NCBI GenBank assembly: GCA_019113165.1
Contig: DXHV01000063.1
Span: 17,974-81,973, forward strand
Reading direction: 5' to 3'
DNA from: Candidatus Desulfovibrio intestinipullorum
GTDB lineage: Bacteria; Desulfobacterota; Desulfovibrionia; Desulfovibrionales; Desulfovibrionaceae
DNA: 64,000 nucleotides
The translations under genes and the position numbers were made by a program. Shown piece by piece: positions 35,625 to 47,182 of this stretch. The notes under the pieces were generated by a model. That model had not been told where the DNA came from and did not search any database. It saw nothing but the letters and a program-made list of their open reading frames with translations. Numbering within the stretch: position 1 is the first letter of the stretch; each line of letters begins with the position of its first letter.

Positions 35625-36338
35625 CTAGCCCGTGACAATGGTGCCCACGGACTCGCCCTGGACGGCGCGCAAGATGTCGCCGCCCAGCATGCGGCAGACT
35701 ATGATGGGCACATTGTTGTCCCTGAGCAGGGCAAAGGCCGTGGCATCCATGACACCAATGTGACGGGTCAGGGTCTCGTCATAGGTGATGGTCGAGAACT
35801 TGACGGCATCCGGGTACTTGGCCGGATCCTTGTCGTAGATGCCGTCCACCTTGGTGGCCTTGACGATGGCGTCGCACTGCAGTTCCATGCCGCGCAGGGC
35901 AGCCGTGGTGTCGGTGGTAAAGTAGGGATTGCCTGTTCCTGCCGCACAGATGACCACGCGGCCCTTTTCCATGTGACGCAGGGCGCGGCGGCGGATGAAG
36001 GGCTCGCAGACCTCGCGCATGGAAATGGCAGAGAGCACTCGGGTGGGGTGGCCGAGTTTTTCCAGGTAGTCCTGCACGGCCAGGGCATTGAGCACGGTGG
36101 CCAGCATGCCCATGTAGTCTGCAGAGGAGCGCTCCATGCCCTCGGCAGAGCCGGAGAGGCCGCGGAAGATGTTGCCGCCGCCGATGACAAGGGCCATCTG
36201 TACGCCAAGATCCAGCACAGTGCCGAGTTCCTTGCAGATTTCCTGTACGGTTTCCTGATGAATGCCAAAACCCTGCTCACCGGCAAGGGCTTCACCGCTG
36301 AGCTTCACGAGGACACGATTGAATCTGAGATTTCCCAC
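35625..36338 (-). CDS. pyrH: UMP kinase
   Basis: [34 protein letters not shown] at 36338 with GGAGG SD. Confidence 0.94.
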   Translation of the reverse strand: MGNLRFNRVLVKLSGEALAGEQGFGIHQETVQEICKELGTVLDLGVQMALVIGGGNIFRGLSGSAEGMERSSADYMGMLATVLNALAVQDYLEKLGHPTRVLSAISMREVCEPFIRRRALRHMEKGRVVICAAGTGNPYFTTDTTAALRGMELQCDAIVKATKVDGIYDKDPAKYPDAVKFSTITYDETLTRHIGVMDATAFALLRDNNVPIIVCRMLGGDILRAVQGESVGTIVTG

Positions 36339-36486
36339 GATAGCCTCCGATGGAGCAGTTTGGGACAGGCATGCGCTGCCGGGCACGATTGAGTTCCCGG
36401 CAATGTAGCAAAAAGCCCTGTCCTGTGAAAGAGGAACCTCAGGGACGGGGGCGGCCCTGAGCCAGGGGGGAAGAGGGACCTGGGCC

Positions 36487-38064
36487 TTAGCGCCCGACCA
36501 GAGAGCGCGGCCGCGGTTTGAGCTTTACGGCCCGCACCTCGTCGATGCGCTTGCCATCCATGCGGGTGATTTCCATGCTCCAGCCCTGGAACTGGAACTT
36601 TTCGCCGCTCTGGGGAATGTGTTCCAGATGTTCCAGAATAAGACCTGCCAGGGTGGCAGACTCGCTGTCTGGATCAGGGCTGATGCCGAGCCAGGAGGTG
36701 GCCATGTCCACGGAAAGGCGTCCAGGCAGTTTCCAGGATCCGTCCGGCATGCGGCAGGAGTCCGGGCTGGAGGGCATGTCGCCCATCTGGCCGGCCAGGA
36801 CGGAGAGCAGGTTGGAGGGCAGAATCTGGCCGACCACGCTGCCGTATTCGTCCACCACGAAGAGCAGGGGCACGGGCTGCTTGCGGAAGTCAGCCAGCAC
36901 ATCGGCCAGCGACGAGTGTTCCAGCACCGTGGGGGCTTGCTGAATGAGCTCCTTCAGGCTGAAGGACTCCCTGTCCCTGCAGACCAGCAGGCTTGCCACG
37001 GGCACGACGCCAAGGACATCGTCCGTTTCCGTGTCGCGCACGGGCAGCCAGGAGAGGCCGGTCCGGGAAGCAAAGCGATCGGCTTCCTCAAGGGTGGCAT
37101 CCACGTTGAGCCAGTGGGCCCGCTGGGTGGGGGTCATGATGAAGCGGGCCGTGCGGCCGCTCAGGCGGATGACGCGGCCCACCATGTCGCGTTCTTCAGG
37201 GGCAAAGGTCTCGCCTGTGGAGACGGACCCCAGGGCCAGGGCGTCCATGGAGGGCGAGTCCGTGGTGGTCTTGCCGCCCAGAAGCCCCAGGATGACCCGG
37301 GCCGTGGCCTCGCGCATGTCGCGCATGCTGACCCTGCGGCGTCTGTTGCGCAGGGCATACTGGTTGCAGAATTCAATGACCAGGGAGAAGAGGATGGCAC
37401 TGTAGAGATAGCCCTTGGGAATGTGCAGGCCAATGCCTTCGGTAATGAGGCTCAGGCCGATCATGAGCAGGAAGCCCAGGCAGAGAATGATGATGGTGGG
37501 ATGGCTTTCTATGAAGCTCACCAGGGGGCCAGAGGCCATGAGCATGAAGCCGACGGCCACGATGACGGCTATGAACATGATGGGCAGGTGCTGCACCATG
37601 CCCACCGAGGTGATGACGGAATCTATGGAGAAGATGGCGTCCAGGATGACAATCTGGGTGATGACCTGCCAGAAGACAGCATGATGCTTGGCGTTCTGGT
37701 GCGGATCGAAGATCTGTCCCTCCAGGCGTTCGTGCATTTCCATGGTGCCCTTGAGGAGCAGGAATATGCCGCCTATGATGAGGATGATGTCGCGCCAGGA
37801 GAAGTCATGCCCCATCAGGGTCATGATGGGCTGGGTCAGGGTGACCACCCAGGCTATGCCGGAAAGCAGCGCCAGGCGGGCGACCAGGGCAAGGCCCAGG
37901 CCCAGCACAAAGGCATGGCGGCGCTGGGAGGGGGGCAGGGTGGTGGAGAGGATGGAGATGAAGACGATATTGTCGATACCAAGGACGATTTCAATAAGAA
38001 TAAGCGTACCCAGGCCGGCCCAGGCTGAAGGATCGGAAACCCAGGCGAAATCCCAGATGGCCAT
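36487..38064 (-). CDS. TerC-family membrane protein with CBS and CorC_HlyC domains
   Basis: [44 protein letters not shown] region, [26 protein letters not shown] CorC-like. Confidence 0.93.
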   Translation of the reverse strand: MAIWDFAWVSDPSAWAGLGTLILIEIVLGIDNIVFISILSTTLPPSQRRHAFVLGLGLALVARLALLSGIAWVVTLTQPIMTLMGHDFSWRDIILIIGGIFLLLKGTMEMHERLEGQIFDPHQNAKHHAVFWQVITQIVILDAIFSIDSVITSVGMVQHLPIMFIAVIVAVGFMLMASGPLVSFIESHPTIIILCLGFLLMIGLSLITEGIGLHIPKGYLYSAILFSLVIEFCNQYALRNRRRRVSMRDMREATARVILGLLGGKTTTDSPSMDALALGSVSTGETFAPEERDMVGRVIRLSGRTARFIMTPTQRAHWLNVDATLEEADRFASRTGLSWLPVRDTETDDVLGVVPVASLLVCRDRESFSLKELIQQAPTVLEHSSLADVLADFRKQPVPLLFVVDEYGSVVGQILPSNLLSVLAGQMGDMPSSPDSCRMPDGSWKLPGRLSVDMATSWLGISPDPDSESATLAGLILEHLEHIPQSGEKFQFQGWSMEITRMDGKRIDEVRAVKLKPRPRSLVGR

Positions 38065-38231
38065 ATGGAATCCTTGCGGCAGTCGCCGCTGTCAATGAAG
38101 TTGGTTCGTTGAGGAGTTGAAGAGGCGTTGAAGAGGAGCTGAGTTTGCGCAAAGGGGGGCATGCGGGAAGAAGGCCGGGACGCTGTCCTGACCTCTCCTG
38201 CCCCTGCGCACGAAGGTCTTTCAGGAATGTG

Positions 38232-39182
38232 TCAGCAGGCCGTGTCAGGACTGTCCTGACCGGTTCGTTGCGAGAAGGCCGCGTTGATGGCTCGTCCCTG
38301 CTCCACGTCCCTGGCTATCTGCGCGGTCAGTTCACTGACGCTGTCAAAACGCTTTTCACTGCGCAGGCGTTCCAGGAAGTCCACCTGGATGCGCTGGCCG
38401 TAGAGGTTGATGTCGCAGTCGAGAAGGAAGCTTTCAATGGTGCGTTCCCTGCCGCCAAAGGTGGGGGTAAAGCCTATGTTGGTGACAGCGGCATAGACCT
38501 GATCCCGGCAGGTGACCCTGGTGGCATAGACGCCGTCTGGCGGCAGCAGCACGTCCGCGGGCTGCAGGTTGGCGGTGGGAAAGCCCAGGCCCGTGCCCCG
38601 TCCCTGGCCGTGGATGACCAGACCGAAGAGGCCGTGGGGGCGGCCCAGCATGCTGCTGGCAAGCCCCATGTCGCCCTCTTCTATGGCCTTGCGTATTCTG
38701 GTCGAGCTGATGGGGCGATCGTCGAGCAGCAGGGGCGGCACCTGATAGACGGCAAAGCCGTGAGTCCTGCCCAGGGCCGAGAGGGCGGCAAAGTCGCCGC
38801 TGCGGCCCTTGCCGAGGCAGAAGTCGTAGCCCACGACCAGGGTGTCCATCTCCAGGGGCGCCAGGTAGTTCAGGTAGAATTCCTCCGGGGACAGGGCTGC
38901 AATCTCCCTTGTGAAGGTGAGTTCGAGCAGATACTGCACGCCAAGACCGCCAAGGAGCTTGCGGCGTGTCTGCAGATCGGCAAGGGGCGGCATCTTGTGA
39001 CCGGAAAAAAGGGCTCTGGGATGCGGCCAGAAGGTAACGGCCACGCAGTCCAGATCCCTTTTCCTGCAGTGCTGCAGGGTCTCCCTGACCAGGAGCTGAT
39101 GTCCGCGGTGTACGCCATCAAAGTTGCCAATGGTCACGCAGGATTTCTTGCCGTTGGCAGGACGCACAGGGGTGGTACGCAT
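38232..39182 (-). CDS. ribF: Bifunctional riboflavin kinase / FAD synthetase
   Basis: VTIGNFDGVHRGHQLLV, GYDFCLGKGRSGD, ISSTRIRKAIEEGD, GLGFPTANL. Confidence 0.96.
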   Translation of the reverse strand: MRTTPVRPANGKKSCVTIGNFDGVHRGHQLLVRETLQHCRKRDLDCVAVTFWPHPRALFSGHKMPPLADLQTRRKLLGGLGVQYLLELTFTREIAALSPEEFYLNYLAPLEMDTLVVGYDFCLGKGRSGDFAALSALGRTHGFAVYQVPPLLLDDRPISSTRIRKAIEEGDMGLASSMLGRPHGLFGLVIHGQGRGTGLGFPTANLQPADVLLPPDGVYATRVTCRDQVYAAVTNIGFTPTFGGRERTIESFLLDCDINLYGQRIQVDFLERLRSEKRFDSVSELTAQIARDVEQGRAINAAFSQRTGQDSPDTAC

Positions 39183-39294
39183 AATGACAGCCTTAACTTG
39201 ATTGATATGGGAAAGGGACAGGGAAGGGGGTGAAGATCCCCTTCCCGTCCCCTGAAGTGCATGAGAAACGGGCTTTGAAGACGGGATGGCTGCC

Positions 39295-41526
39295 CTAGAA
39301 GGGCACTTCCATGTCGTCAAAATCGCCCTGGGCTTCGGAAGCGTGCATGCCGGCCTCCTGGCCCTCGGAGGGGCCCTTCTTGTGGCGGCGCTTGCGCTTG
39401 CGGGACGTCTTCTTCTTGTCCGATCTGTCCTGGGCGGCAGAGGGCGATTCCATGCCCTGGGATTCGGGGGTGACAGGCGTTTCGTCCTGCAGACCTGCGT
39501 CATTGCCAAGGAAGATGGGCCTGGACGACTTCTTGGGCTTGTCCTGGGCATTCTTGCCTGCGGACTTGGCGCTGCCGGATCCGGACTTCTTCTTTTTCTT
39601 GCCCTGGCCTTTTTGCCGGGCAGGAGCTGTTTCCTCGGCCTGCACGCCGTTCTCGGCAGGTGCAGCTGGAGCCGTCTCGTCGTCGGCCTGAGGCGTGTCT
39701 GCTGACGGCCCCCTGGAAGCGTCTCTGGATGCGTCCCTGGAACCGTTCTGGCGCTTCTTGTCCTTGCGGCCATCGTTCTTTCTGCGTTCCTGCTTGGAGG
39801 ACTTGGCGGCCTTTTCCAGACGTTCGCCCCTGGGCTGACGATCCTTCGGCAGGCTCAGGGCATTGAGGGTATTGTGGTGGAAGGCATCAAGGAGCATGGC
39901 CAGCAGGCTCACGCCGCTGCCTTCGCTCTCCTCGTCCTCGGGCATGGTGGCAAGAGTCCTGGCGAGCTCGCTGTAGCGGCGGGTGCGCACCTTTTCCAGG
40001 GAGGTGAGGCTGCGGAAGCGGGATTCGAGCAGGGTCAGCAGGCGGCTGGACACGACTTCGGCCACGGCCTCGTCGGTGGGATTGGCCATTTCCTGCAGGT
40101 GCAGGCTGTAATGTTTGGCAATGCGATCGAGCTCCATGCGCTGCATGATGTCGCACAGGGAGATGACTGTGCCTGCGGCATTGGCGCGTCCCGTGCGGCC
40201 TGCTCTGTGGATGTAGCTTTCGTGATCCTCCGGCGGCTCGTACAAAAAGACGTGGGAGAGGCAGGGGATGTCGATGCCGCGGGCGGCCACGTCCGTGGCC
40301 ACCAGGAAGCGGACCTTGTTCTCGCGCACCCTGCGCATGACGTCCTCGCGACGATTCTGGGACAGGTCGGCGGAGAGCTCGTCCGCATTGTAGCCAAAGC
40401 CCTGCAGCACGCCGGTCACATAGTGCACGTTGGCCTTGGTATTGCAGAAGATGATGGCCGAGGCGGGATTTTCCATCTCGATGAGACGGATAAGGGCGCG
40501 GTCCTTGTCCATGGGCTGCACCTGGCAGACATAGTGCTGGACCTCGGCCACATAGACCTGCTTTTGCGAGAGCGAGAGCAGGGAGGGGCTGGTCATGAAC
40601 TCGTGGGCCAGGCTGATCACGTAGGGCGGATAGGTGGCCGAGAAGAGGCTTGTGTAGATGCGCTTCCTGGGCAGGTAGCGCTGCAGCTCCTTCATGTCGG
40701 GATAGAAGCCGATGGAGAGCATGCGATCCGCCTCATCGAAGACCAGGGCCCGCAGATGCTCCAGATTGAGCGAATGCCGCAGAATATGGTCCAGAATGCG
40801 GCCCGGCGTGCCTATGACCAGATGGGCGCCTTCGCGCAGCTGTTCCAGCTGCTTGCCATAGCCCACGCCGCCGTAGAGAGCGGCACTGCGAATGCTTGTG
40901 CCATCGAAGAGGATGCGGGCCTGCTCGGCAACCTGCAGGGCCAGCTCTCTGGTGGGCACCAGAACAAGGGCCTGGGTATACGCCTGATCGGGCCGCAGGG
41001 CGGGAACGAGGGGAAGAAGGTAGCAGCCGGTCTTGCCCGACCCGGTCCTGGACTGAATCATGATGTCCCGTCCGTCCATGAGGTAGGGCAGGGCCAGGGA
41101 CTGCACGGGCATGAGCCTGGTCCAGCCGGCCCTGGCACAGGCGGCCTGCATGGCAGGCGGCAGCTGATCCAGGCTGACGGGCATGAGGGCATTGTCAGGA
41201 TGGGAAATTTCGAGTTCGCTTCCGTCGCCGGTCAGGACATCGTCCCTGGAGCCTGGAGCCTGGGGCGCCTCGGCCTGACCGGGGGCCTGAGCTGTCGCGC
41301 TGGCCTGGGCGGCCGCAGGGGCGGCCCCTGAATCGGCAGCAGCAGTGTCCGCTGGAGCGGTCTGCGAAACGGTTTGGGAAACAGCTTGGGAAGCATCGGA
41401 AGCAGCTGGAGAAGCCGCTTCGGCAGTGTCCTGGGAAAGGGGAGAGGGCTTGGCAGAAGAAGCGCCACTGACGGGCGCAGCGGTATTGGCGGGTGGTTGA
41501 GGGTGAGTATGATCGCTGTCTGACAT
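39295..41526 (-). CDS. DEAD-box RNA helicase with long low-complexity N- and C-terminal extensions
   Basis: QSRTGSGKTGCYLLP, VFDEADRM (DEAD), SATYP, YIHRAGRTGRANAAG; Ala/Ser/Gln-rich N-tail and Lys-rich C-tail. Confidence 0.94.
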   Translation of the reverse strand: MSDSDHTHPQPPANTAAPVSGASSAKPSPLSQDTAEAASPAASDASQAVSQTVSQTAPADTAAADSGAAPAAAQASATAQAPGQAEAPQAPGSRDDVLTGDGSELEISHPDNALMPVSLDQLPPAMQAACARAGWTRLMPVQSLALPYLMDGRDIMIQSRTGSGKTGCYLLPLVPALRPDQAYTQALVLVPTRELALQVAEQARILFDGTSIRSAALYGGVGYGKQLEQLREGAHLVIGTPGRILDHILRHSLNLEHLRALVFDEADRMLSIGFYPDMKELQRYLPRKRIYTSLFSATYPPYVISLAHEFMTSPSLLSLSQKQVYVAEVQHYVCQVQPMDKDRALIRLIEMENPASAIIFCNTKANVHYVTGVLQGFGYNADELSADLSQNRREDVMRRVRENKVRFLVATDVAARGIDIPCLSHVFLYEPPEDHESYIHRAGRTGRANAAGTVISLCDIMQRMELDRIAKHYSLHLQEMANPTDEAVAEVVSSRLLTLLESRFRSLTSLEKVRTRRYSELARTLATMPEDEESEGSGVSLLAMLLDAFHHNTLNALSLPKDRQPRGERLEKAAKSSKQERRKNDGRKDKKRQNGSRDASRDASRGPSADTPQADDETAPAAPAENGVQAEETAPARQKGQGKKKKKSGSGSAKSAGKNAQDKPKKSSRPIFLGNDAGLQDETPVTPESQGMESPSAAQDRSDKKKTSRKRKRRHKKGPSEGQEAGMHASEAQGDFDDMEVPF

Positions 41527-41960
41527 ACGGGTAGGTTCCGGGTAAAAAGAAAAGACCACCATCTGGGTGAAGGAAGAGTGTGCGTGGGGAGGCAGGCAGT
41601 CTTCTGCCTGCAAAACCATTGGCAACAGCCGGGCTAGCTATGCCACAAAGCACAGCATCTCGCAAGGGTATGCCAAGAATTGCAAAGGTTTTTAGGATCG
41701 CCCGGGCTCGGCAGGCAGGCGGCTCCCAGGCAGTGGCAGGGGCTTTCAAGGCAATTGGGTGACAATGGCAAAAGACCTGTGCAACTTCTTGCCTAGAGAC
41801 AAAGAAGTGTTTAGGTTACGCAATCTCTAGTTGATTGCCCATTCTCGGGAGTTGCATGACGCGGCGCCGCAGACGAGCTGTCTTGTGTCCCCTTTCGCCA
41901 TGCAAGTGCCTCTCCGGCAGCAGGCCGGGAAGGGCCCTGCTTTCCCTCAAGGAGGTTTTC

Positions 41961-42377
41961 ATGCAGCCAGGCTCGTTCCAACCGGGACCTCTTCCTTCCG
42001 GTTCTTCCTTTGTCCCCGATTTTGCCAAGGGACTGATTCCAGCCATTGTCCAGGACGCTGAAGACGGCGAGGTGCTCATGCTCGCCTACATGAACGAAGA
42101 GGCCTGGCACAAGACCCTGGAAACCGGCGAAGCGCATTACTGGAGCAGATCCAGGAGCAAGCTGTGGCACAAGGGAGAGAGCAGTGGCAATGTGCAGAAG
42201 GTGCATTCCATACGGCTTGACTGCGACAGCGACACTATCCTTCTTGCCGTGACCCAGATAGGCAATGCTGCCTGCCACACGGGGCGTCGTTCCTGTTTCT
42301 ACAGGAAATGGGACGGACGGGAGGAGACCCTGTGTTCGGAACAGATCTTTGATCCTGAAAAAGTGTACGGGAAGTAG
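41961..42377 (+). CDS. hisI: Phosphoribosyl-AMP cyclohydrolase
   Basis: [54 protein letters not shown]. Confidence 0.95.
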   Translation: MQPGSFQPGPLPSGSSFVPDFAKGLIPAIVQDAEDGEVLMLAYMNEEAWHKTLETGEAHYWSRSRSKLWHKGESSGNVQKVHSIRLDCDSDTILLAVTQIGNAACHTGRRSCFYRKWDGREETLCSEQIFDPEKVYGK

Positions 42378-42539
42378 CACGATCCCTCAGGAGATCGTCA
42401 GGCGCACAGGATCACAGGGCCAGGATCCTGGGGAAGTCTGTGTGCCGTCCCGTCTGCAAATACTCAACTTCTCTTTTGTTTTTAAGGAGGGCTGCAGCCT
42501 GCCCCTTGGGGGCAGTCCTTGTGCAGCAGACAAAAAGCC

Positions 42540-43430
42540 ATGGATAAGAAAATGCCCGTTCTGAAATTCGGTGTTCCCAAGGGTTCTCTTGAAAACGCAA
42601 CCGACGATCTCTTTGCCCGTGCCGGCTGGAAGATTCACAAGCACGAACGCAACTACTTCCCCGAAATCAACGATCCCGAGATCGTGCTGTCCCTGAGCCG
42701 CGTGCAGGAAATCGGCGGCTACGTGGCTGCCGGCATTCTGGATGCCGGCATTTCCGCCCTGGACTGGCTCAAGGAAATGGACCTGGAAGACAAGGTCGTG
42801 CAGGTGTCCAACCTTGTCTATTCCAAGAACTCCCTGCGCCAGAGCCGCTGGGTGCTGGCCGTGGCCGGCGATTCGCCCTACACGAAGGCCGAGGATCTGG
42901 CCGGCAAGCGCATCGCCACCGAAGTGCAGCATCTGACGGAATGCTACTTCAAGTCCAAGGGTGTTGACGTCAACATCTTCTATTCCTGGGGCGCCACCGA
43001 AGCCAAGGTCGTGGAAGGCCTGGCCGACGGCATAGTGGAAGTGACCGAGACCGGCACGACCATTCGTGCTCACGGCCTGCGCATCATTGACGAGGTCATG
43101 TGCTCCAACCCCGTGCTGGTTGCCAATCCCGCAGCCTGGGCCGATCCGGTCAAGCGCCGCAAGATTGAGCAGCTCAATCTCCTTCTTGAAGGCGCCCTGC
43201 GTGCCGAGAGCCTGGTGGCCATCAAGATGAACGTGGCCAGCGAGAACCTGGCCAAGGTGGAAGCCATGCTGCCCTCCCTGAACTCTCCCACCATTTCTCC
43301 CCTGCAGAACGGCACCTGGTTCTCCGTGGAAACGGTGGTGCAAACCAGCATCGTGCGCGACCTCATTCCCAGACTCAAGGAAGCCGGCGCCGAGGGTATC
43401 ATTGAGTACAGCCTGAACAAGGTCATCTAG
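42540..43430 (+). CDS. hisG: ATP phosphoribosyltransferase, long form
   Basis: KFGVPKGSLENATDDLFARAGW ... long C-terminal regulatory region. Confidence 0.94.
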   Translation: MDKKMPVLKFGVPKGSLENATDDLFARAGWKIHKHERNYFPEINDPEIVLSLSRVQEIGGYVAAGILDAGISALDWLKEMDLEDKVVQVSNLVYSKNSLRQSRWVLAVAGDSPYTKAEDLAGKRIATEVQHLTECYFKSKGVDVNIFYSWGATEAKVVEGLADGIVEVTETGTTIRAHGLRIIDEVMCSNPVLVANPAAWADPVKRRKIEQLNLLLEGALRAESLVAIKMNVASENLAKVEAMLPSLNSPTISPLQNGTWFSVETVVQTSIVRDLIPRLKEAGAEGIIEYSLNKVI

Positions 43431-43640
43431 TTTTTCTGAACTGTTGCACGCCCCTGTCCCCAAGACCGGGACAGGAGCTTCGGGAAGGCGCACAAGGGGT
43501 TGTCCCCATGCGCCTTTTTCTGCACCGGAACCGTGTGTTTCCCGTGCCCGTTTCCCGTGTTCATTGCTCGTGGCCACGGAAACAGGGCACAGACCAGGGA
43601 AGCGCACGGCGACTGCAAGTGTTTTTCCTAAGGAGAGAGC

Positions 43641-44447
43641 ATGAGCGCACAGAGCATGAATGCACAGGGCAATGATCCCCTGCTTGATGAAGAACGTGCC
43701 CAGAAATACCTGGATTCCCTGCCCACGGTGGAGGAAGGTCAGACCTTCTGCTTTGAGTGCACACCGGACGTTCCCTGTTTCAACCGCTGCTGCAGGCAGC
43801 TCACCCTGCCCCTGACCCCCTACGATGTCCTGCGCCTGTGCCGCAGGCTGGGCATGGCCAGTGCCGACTTTCTGGAAACCTTTGCCACCTTCAAGTCCTT
43901 CCCCGATTCCGGGCTGCCCATAGCCATGCTGCGCATGCTCAAGGATCCGGATGAGACCTGTCCCTTCGTGACCCCTGCCGGCTGTCATGTCTATGATGAC
44001 CGTCCGGGCGCCTGTCGCAGCTATCCCCTGGGCAGGGGCACAAGTCTCTCGCGCAACGGAGTGTCGGAGACCTTCTACCTTGTGCAGGAACCGCACTGCC
44101 GCGGCTTTGACGCGGGCAGGGACTGGACGCCGCAGGAGTGGTTTGCCCATGAGCAGCTGGAAGACTACAACAGGTCCAATGACCGCTACATGCGCCTGGG
44201 CGCCATGGTCACGGCCTCCGGCGGCCCGGTGAGCCAGAAGGTGGGCAACATGGCCGTGCTCTGCCTCTACCAGCTGGACAAGTTCCGCGAATTCATCGAA
44301 AAGATGAAGCTCTTCAACAGGGTAGATGTGAGCGAGGAGAGAAAGGCCGCCATCATGACAGATGACGAGGCAGCCCTGGAATTCGGCTACGACTGGGTTG
44401 AACTTGCGCTTTTCGGACAGTGCGAGGGGCTGAAGAAAAAGAACTGA
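43641..44447 (+). CDS. YkgJ-family cysteine cluster protein (putative Fe/Zn binding)
   Basis: FECTPDVPCFNRCCRQLTLPLTPYDVLRLCRRLG ... CPFVTPAGCHVYDDRPGACRSYPLG. Confidence 0.85.
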   Translation: MSAQSMNAQGNDPLLDEERAQKYLDSLPTVEEGQTFCFECTPDVPCFNRCCRQLTLPLTPYDVLRLCRRLGMASADFLETFATFKSFPDSGLPIAMLRMLKDPDETCPFVTPAGCHVYDDRPGACRSYPLGRGTSLSRNGVSETFYLVQEPHCRGFDAGRDWTPQEWFAHEQLEDYNRSNDRYMRLGAMVTASGGPVSQKVGNMAVLCLYQLDKFREFIEKMKLFNRVDVSEERKAAIMTDDEAALEFGYDWVELALFGQCEGLKKKN

Positions 44448-44604
44448 GATTGCTAACGCAAGCGTTTTATTTGCTTTTTGCTCCAAGGGGCGGTATGGTG
44501 CCCCATTCTCACGCTGGCCTGAAACAGAACGCCCGCCTGCGGCAGAACAGTCGCAAGCCGACCTCAGTTTTCGTGGAGCCAAATTTTGTTAAGGAGAACG
44601 ATTG

Positions 44605-45801
44605 ATGCTGGATATTGAACAGCAGATGGCACTGATTAAACGGGGCGCTGCAGAAATTATTGATGAAGGGGAACTGCGCAAGAAGCTGTCTCGCGGCACA
44701 CCGCTCAGGGTCAAGGTCGGTTTTGACCCCACTGCGCCGGACCTGCATCTCGGGCATACCGTCATCATGCAGAAGATGCGCCATTTCCAGGATCTTGGTC
44801 ATACTGTCATCTTCCTGATCGGCGATTTTACCGGCCGTATCGGTGACCCGTCCGGCCGTTCCGAGACCCGTCCTCCCCTTACCGAGGAGCAGGTCAACGC
44901 CAATGCCGAAACCTACAAGAAGCAGTTGTTCAAGATTCTTGATCCGGAAAAGACCATTGTTGAATTCAATTCGCACTGGCTGGGCAAGATGGACGCAGCG
45001 GACTTCATCCGCCTGGCCTCCAGCTATACAGTGGCCCGCATCATGGAGCGTGACGACTTTTCCAAGCGTTTTCGCGAGAATACGCCCATTGCCATCCACG
45101 AATTCCTCTATCCCCTCTGCCAGGGCTATGACTCCGTGGCTCTGAAGACGGACGTGGAAATGGGCGGCACGGACCAGAAGTTCAATCTGCTTGTTGGCCG
45201 CAACCTGCAGTCCCACTATGGCATGGAGCCGCAGTGCATCCTCACCGTGCCGCTGCTGGTTGGTCTGGACGGCGTCCGCAAGATGAGCAAGTCCTACAAG
45301 AACTACATCGGCATTGACGAGGCGCCCTCGCAGATCTTCGGCAAGACCATGAGCGTGTCCGACGATCTCATGTGGACCTACTACGAGCTTCTGTCTGCGA
45401 AGAGCATGGAAGAGATTGCCTCCCTCAAGGCCAGCGTTGCCGACGGCAGCCTGCATCCCAAGAAGGCCAAGGAAGAGCTGGCCCACGAGTTCGTGTGCCG
45501 CTTCCACGGTCAGAAGGCAGCCGACGAGGCCCAGGCGGATTTCAATGCCGTCTTTGCCAATGGCGGCGTGCCCCAGGATGCGCCCGAGGGGACCTGCGAG
45601 AGCGGGGAAAAGAGCGATCCCGTGTCCATTCTCGCCGATTTCGGCCTGGCCAAGAGCCGCAGCGAGGCCAGGCGCAAGATAGCCGAAGGAGGCTTCTACA
45701 TTGATGGCACCCAGTGCAAGGACGACAAGACGCCGCTTGCGCCGGGCAGCTACGTCATCCGCTTCGGCAAGAAGAAATTCCTGAAGCTGACAGTCCGTTA
45801 G
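44605..45801 (+). CDS. tyrS: Tyrosyl-tRNA synthetase
   Basis: [21 protein letters not shown] (HIGH-like), [11 protein letters not shown] (KMSKS), C-terminal S4 domain. Confidence 0.96.
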   Translation: MLDIEQQMALIKRGAAEIIDEGELRKKLSRGTPLRVKVGFDPTAPDLHLGHTVIMQKMRHFQDLGHTVIFLIGDFTGRIGDPSGRSETRPPLTEEQVNANAETYKKQLFKILDPEKTIVEFNSHWLGKMDAADFIRLASSYTVARIMERDDFSKRFRENTPIAIHEFLYPLCQGYDSVALKTDVEMGGTDQKFNLLVGRNLQSHYGMEPQCILTVPLLVGLDGVRKMSKSYKNYIGIDEAPSQIFGKTMSVSDDLMWTYYELLSAKSMEEIASLKASVADGSLHPKKAKEELAHEFVCRFHGQKAADEAQADFNAVFANGGVPQDAPEGTCESGEKSDPVSILADFGLAKSRSEARRKIAEGGFYIDGTQCKDDKTPLAPGSYVIRFGKKKFLKLTVR

Positions 45802-45859
45802 CTTTGTCTGTACAAGGGGCCCGGAGCGTATCCGGGTCCTGTTTTTTTTCAGGGGATAC

Positions 45860-47077
45860 ATGATGCCAAAGCTCTACGTGGCCATGGTCGGCCTGCCGGC
45901 CAGCGGCAAATCCACACTGGCAAACAGAATACGCGATGACCTGCAGGGCGAAGGCATAGCCTGCGCCATCTTCAACAATGGCGAGCTGCGCCGTCGGCTC
46001 ACGGGACCGGAGTCCACAGAGTCGCAGTGGTATGCACCGGGCAACGAGGAAGGCCGGGAAATACGGGAACGCATTGCCCTGCAGAACATGGAAGAGGCAC
46101 GCAAATGGCTGGAAGAAGGCGGCGATGTGGCCATTCTTGATGCCACCAACGGCAGCCGCCGGCGCCGCCGGCTGCTTGAGCAGACGCTCAGCGACCATCC
46201 CGTGCTCTTTGTGGAATGTGTCAACGAGGATCCCCTGCTGCGCGAGGCCTGCATCCGCAACAAGGCCAAGCTGCCCGAATACGCCGGCTACAGCGAGGAA
46301 GAGGCCGTCCAGAGCTTCAAGGCCCGTATCGCCTACTACGAATCCATCTACGAGCATCTGAGCGAGGAAAAGTTCTGGCTGTGCGTCGACACCATGGCCA
46401 ACCGCATCCTGGCGGAAAGCCCCATGGAAGGATCGCCCTTCTATCCGGCCATCCGCGAGCTGGTGGTCACCACCTGGGTCAAGAACCTCTATCTTGTGCG
46501 CCACGGCCAGACCGAGTTCAATGCCGAGGGCCGCATTGGCGGGGATCCCCTGCTCTCGGCCAAGGGGCGTACCCAGGCGGCCAGCCTGGCGGCCCACATG
46601 GAAGGCGTACCCATTGACTACATCTTCACGTCCACAAGGCGCCGGTCCCATGAAACGGCCATGTATCTGGCCAGGACAAGGCCCGACGTGATCATCCGTG
46701 CCCTGCCGGAATTCGACGAACTCAATGCCGGCCTGTGCGAGAACATGTGCTACCAGGACATCAGGGTACAGATGCCGGAGGTGACCAGGCAGCGCAATGC
46801 CGACAAGTTCAACTACTGCTACCCCGAAGGCGAAAGCTATGCCATGGTCATGCAGCGCGTGCTGCGCGGCCTGCGCCGGGCCCTTTTCCTGTCCGGGGGG
46901 GCGCCCACCTGCATTGTGGGCCATCAGGCCATCAACAGGGTCATTCTTTCCATGTTCCTGCGCCAGCGCATGGAGGACATTCCCTACATGTTCGTGCCCC
47001 AGAATCAGTACTACCGCATAGAGAGCACGCCCAAGCTCCGTCTTGTGGAGCGCATCCCCTACGCAAGCAAGCGCTAG
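45860..47077 (+). CDS. PFKFB-like fusion: 6-phosphofructo-2-kinase-like P-loop domain plus histidine phosphatase domain
   Basis: Walker A AMVGLPASGKSTLANRI, NNGELRRR, DATNGSRRRR; then LYLVRHGQTEFNAEGRIGGDPLLSAKG phosphatase RHG motif. Confidence 0.85.
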   Translation: MMPKLYVAMVGLPASGKSTLANRIRDDLQGEGIACAIFNNGELRRRLTGPESTESQWYAPGNEEGREIRERIALQNMEEARKWLEEGGDVAILDATNGSRRRRRLLEQTLSDHPVLFVECVNEDPLLREACIRNKAKLPEYAGYSEEEAVQSFKARIAYYESIYEHLSEEKFWLCVDTMANRILAESPMEGSPFYPAIRELVVTTWVKNLYLVRHGQTEFNAEGRIGGDPLLSAKGRTQAASLAAHMEGVPIDYIFTSTRRRSHETAMYLARTRPDVIIRALPEFDELNAGLCENMCYQDIRVQMPEVTRQRNADKFNYCYPEGESYAMVMQRVLRGLRRALFLSGGAPTCIVGHQAINRVILSMFLRQRMEDIPYMFVPQNQYYRIESTPKLRLVERIPYASKR

Positions 47078-47182
47078 GCCGCAGCGGATCTTCACGAAGA
47101 GGCAAGAGAATGCGATGACCAAGGGGGGAACAGACTGATGGTCTGTTCCCCCCTTGATGCTTCATGCGGCCTGCTGGTTCTT

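Noticed and set aside
41640-41700. Minus TTGGCATACCCTTGCGA upstream of the DEAD-box helicase as a sigma-54 promoter
   Set aside because: Spacing between GG and GC is 9, not 10.
41762-41960. His leader-peptide attenuator upstream of hisI
   Set aside because: No run of His codons and no terminator/antiterminator architecture seen.
44448-44604. T-box leader upstream of tyrS
   Set aside because: No T-box sequence or specifier architecture recognisable; only short hairpins.
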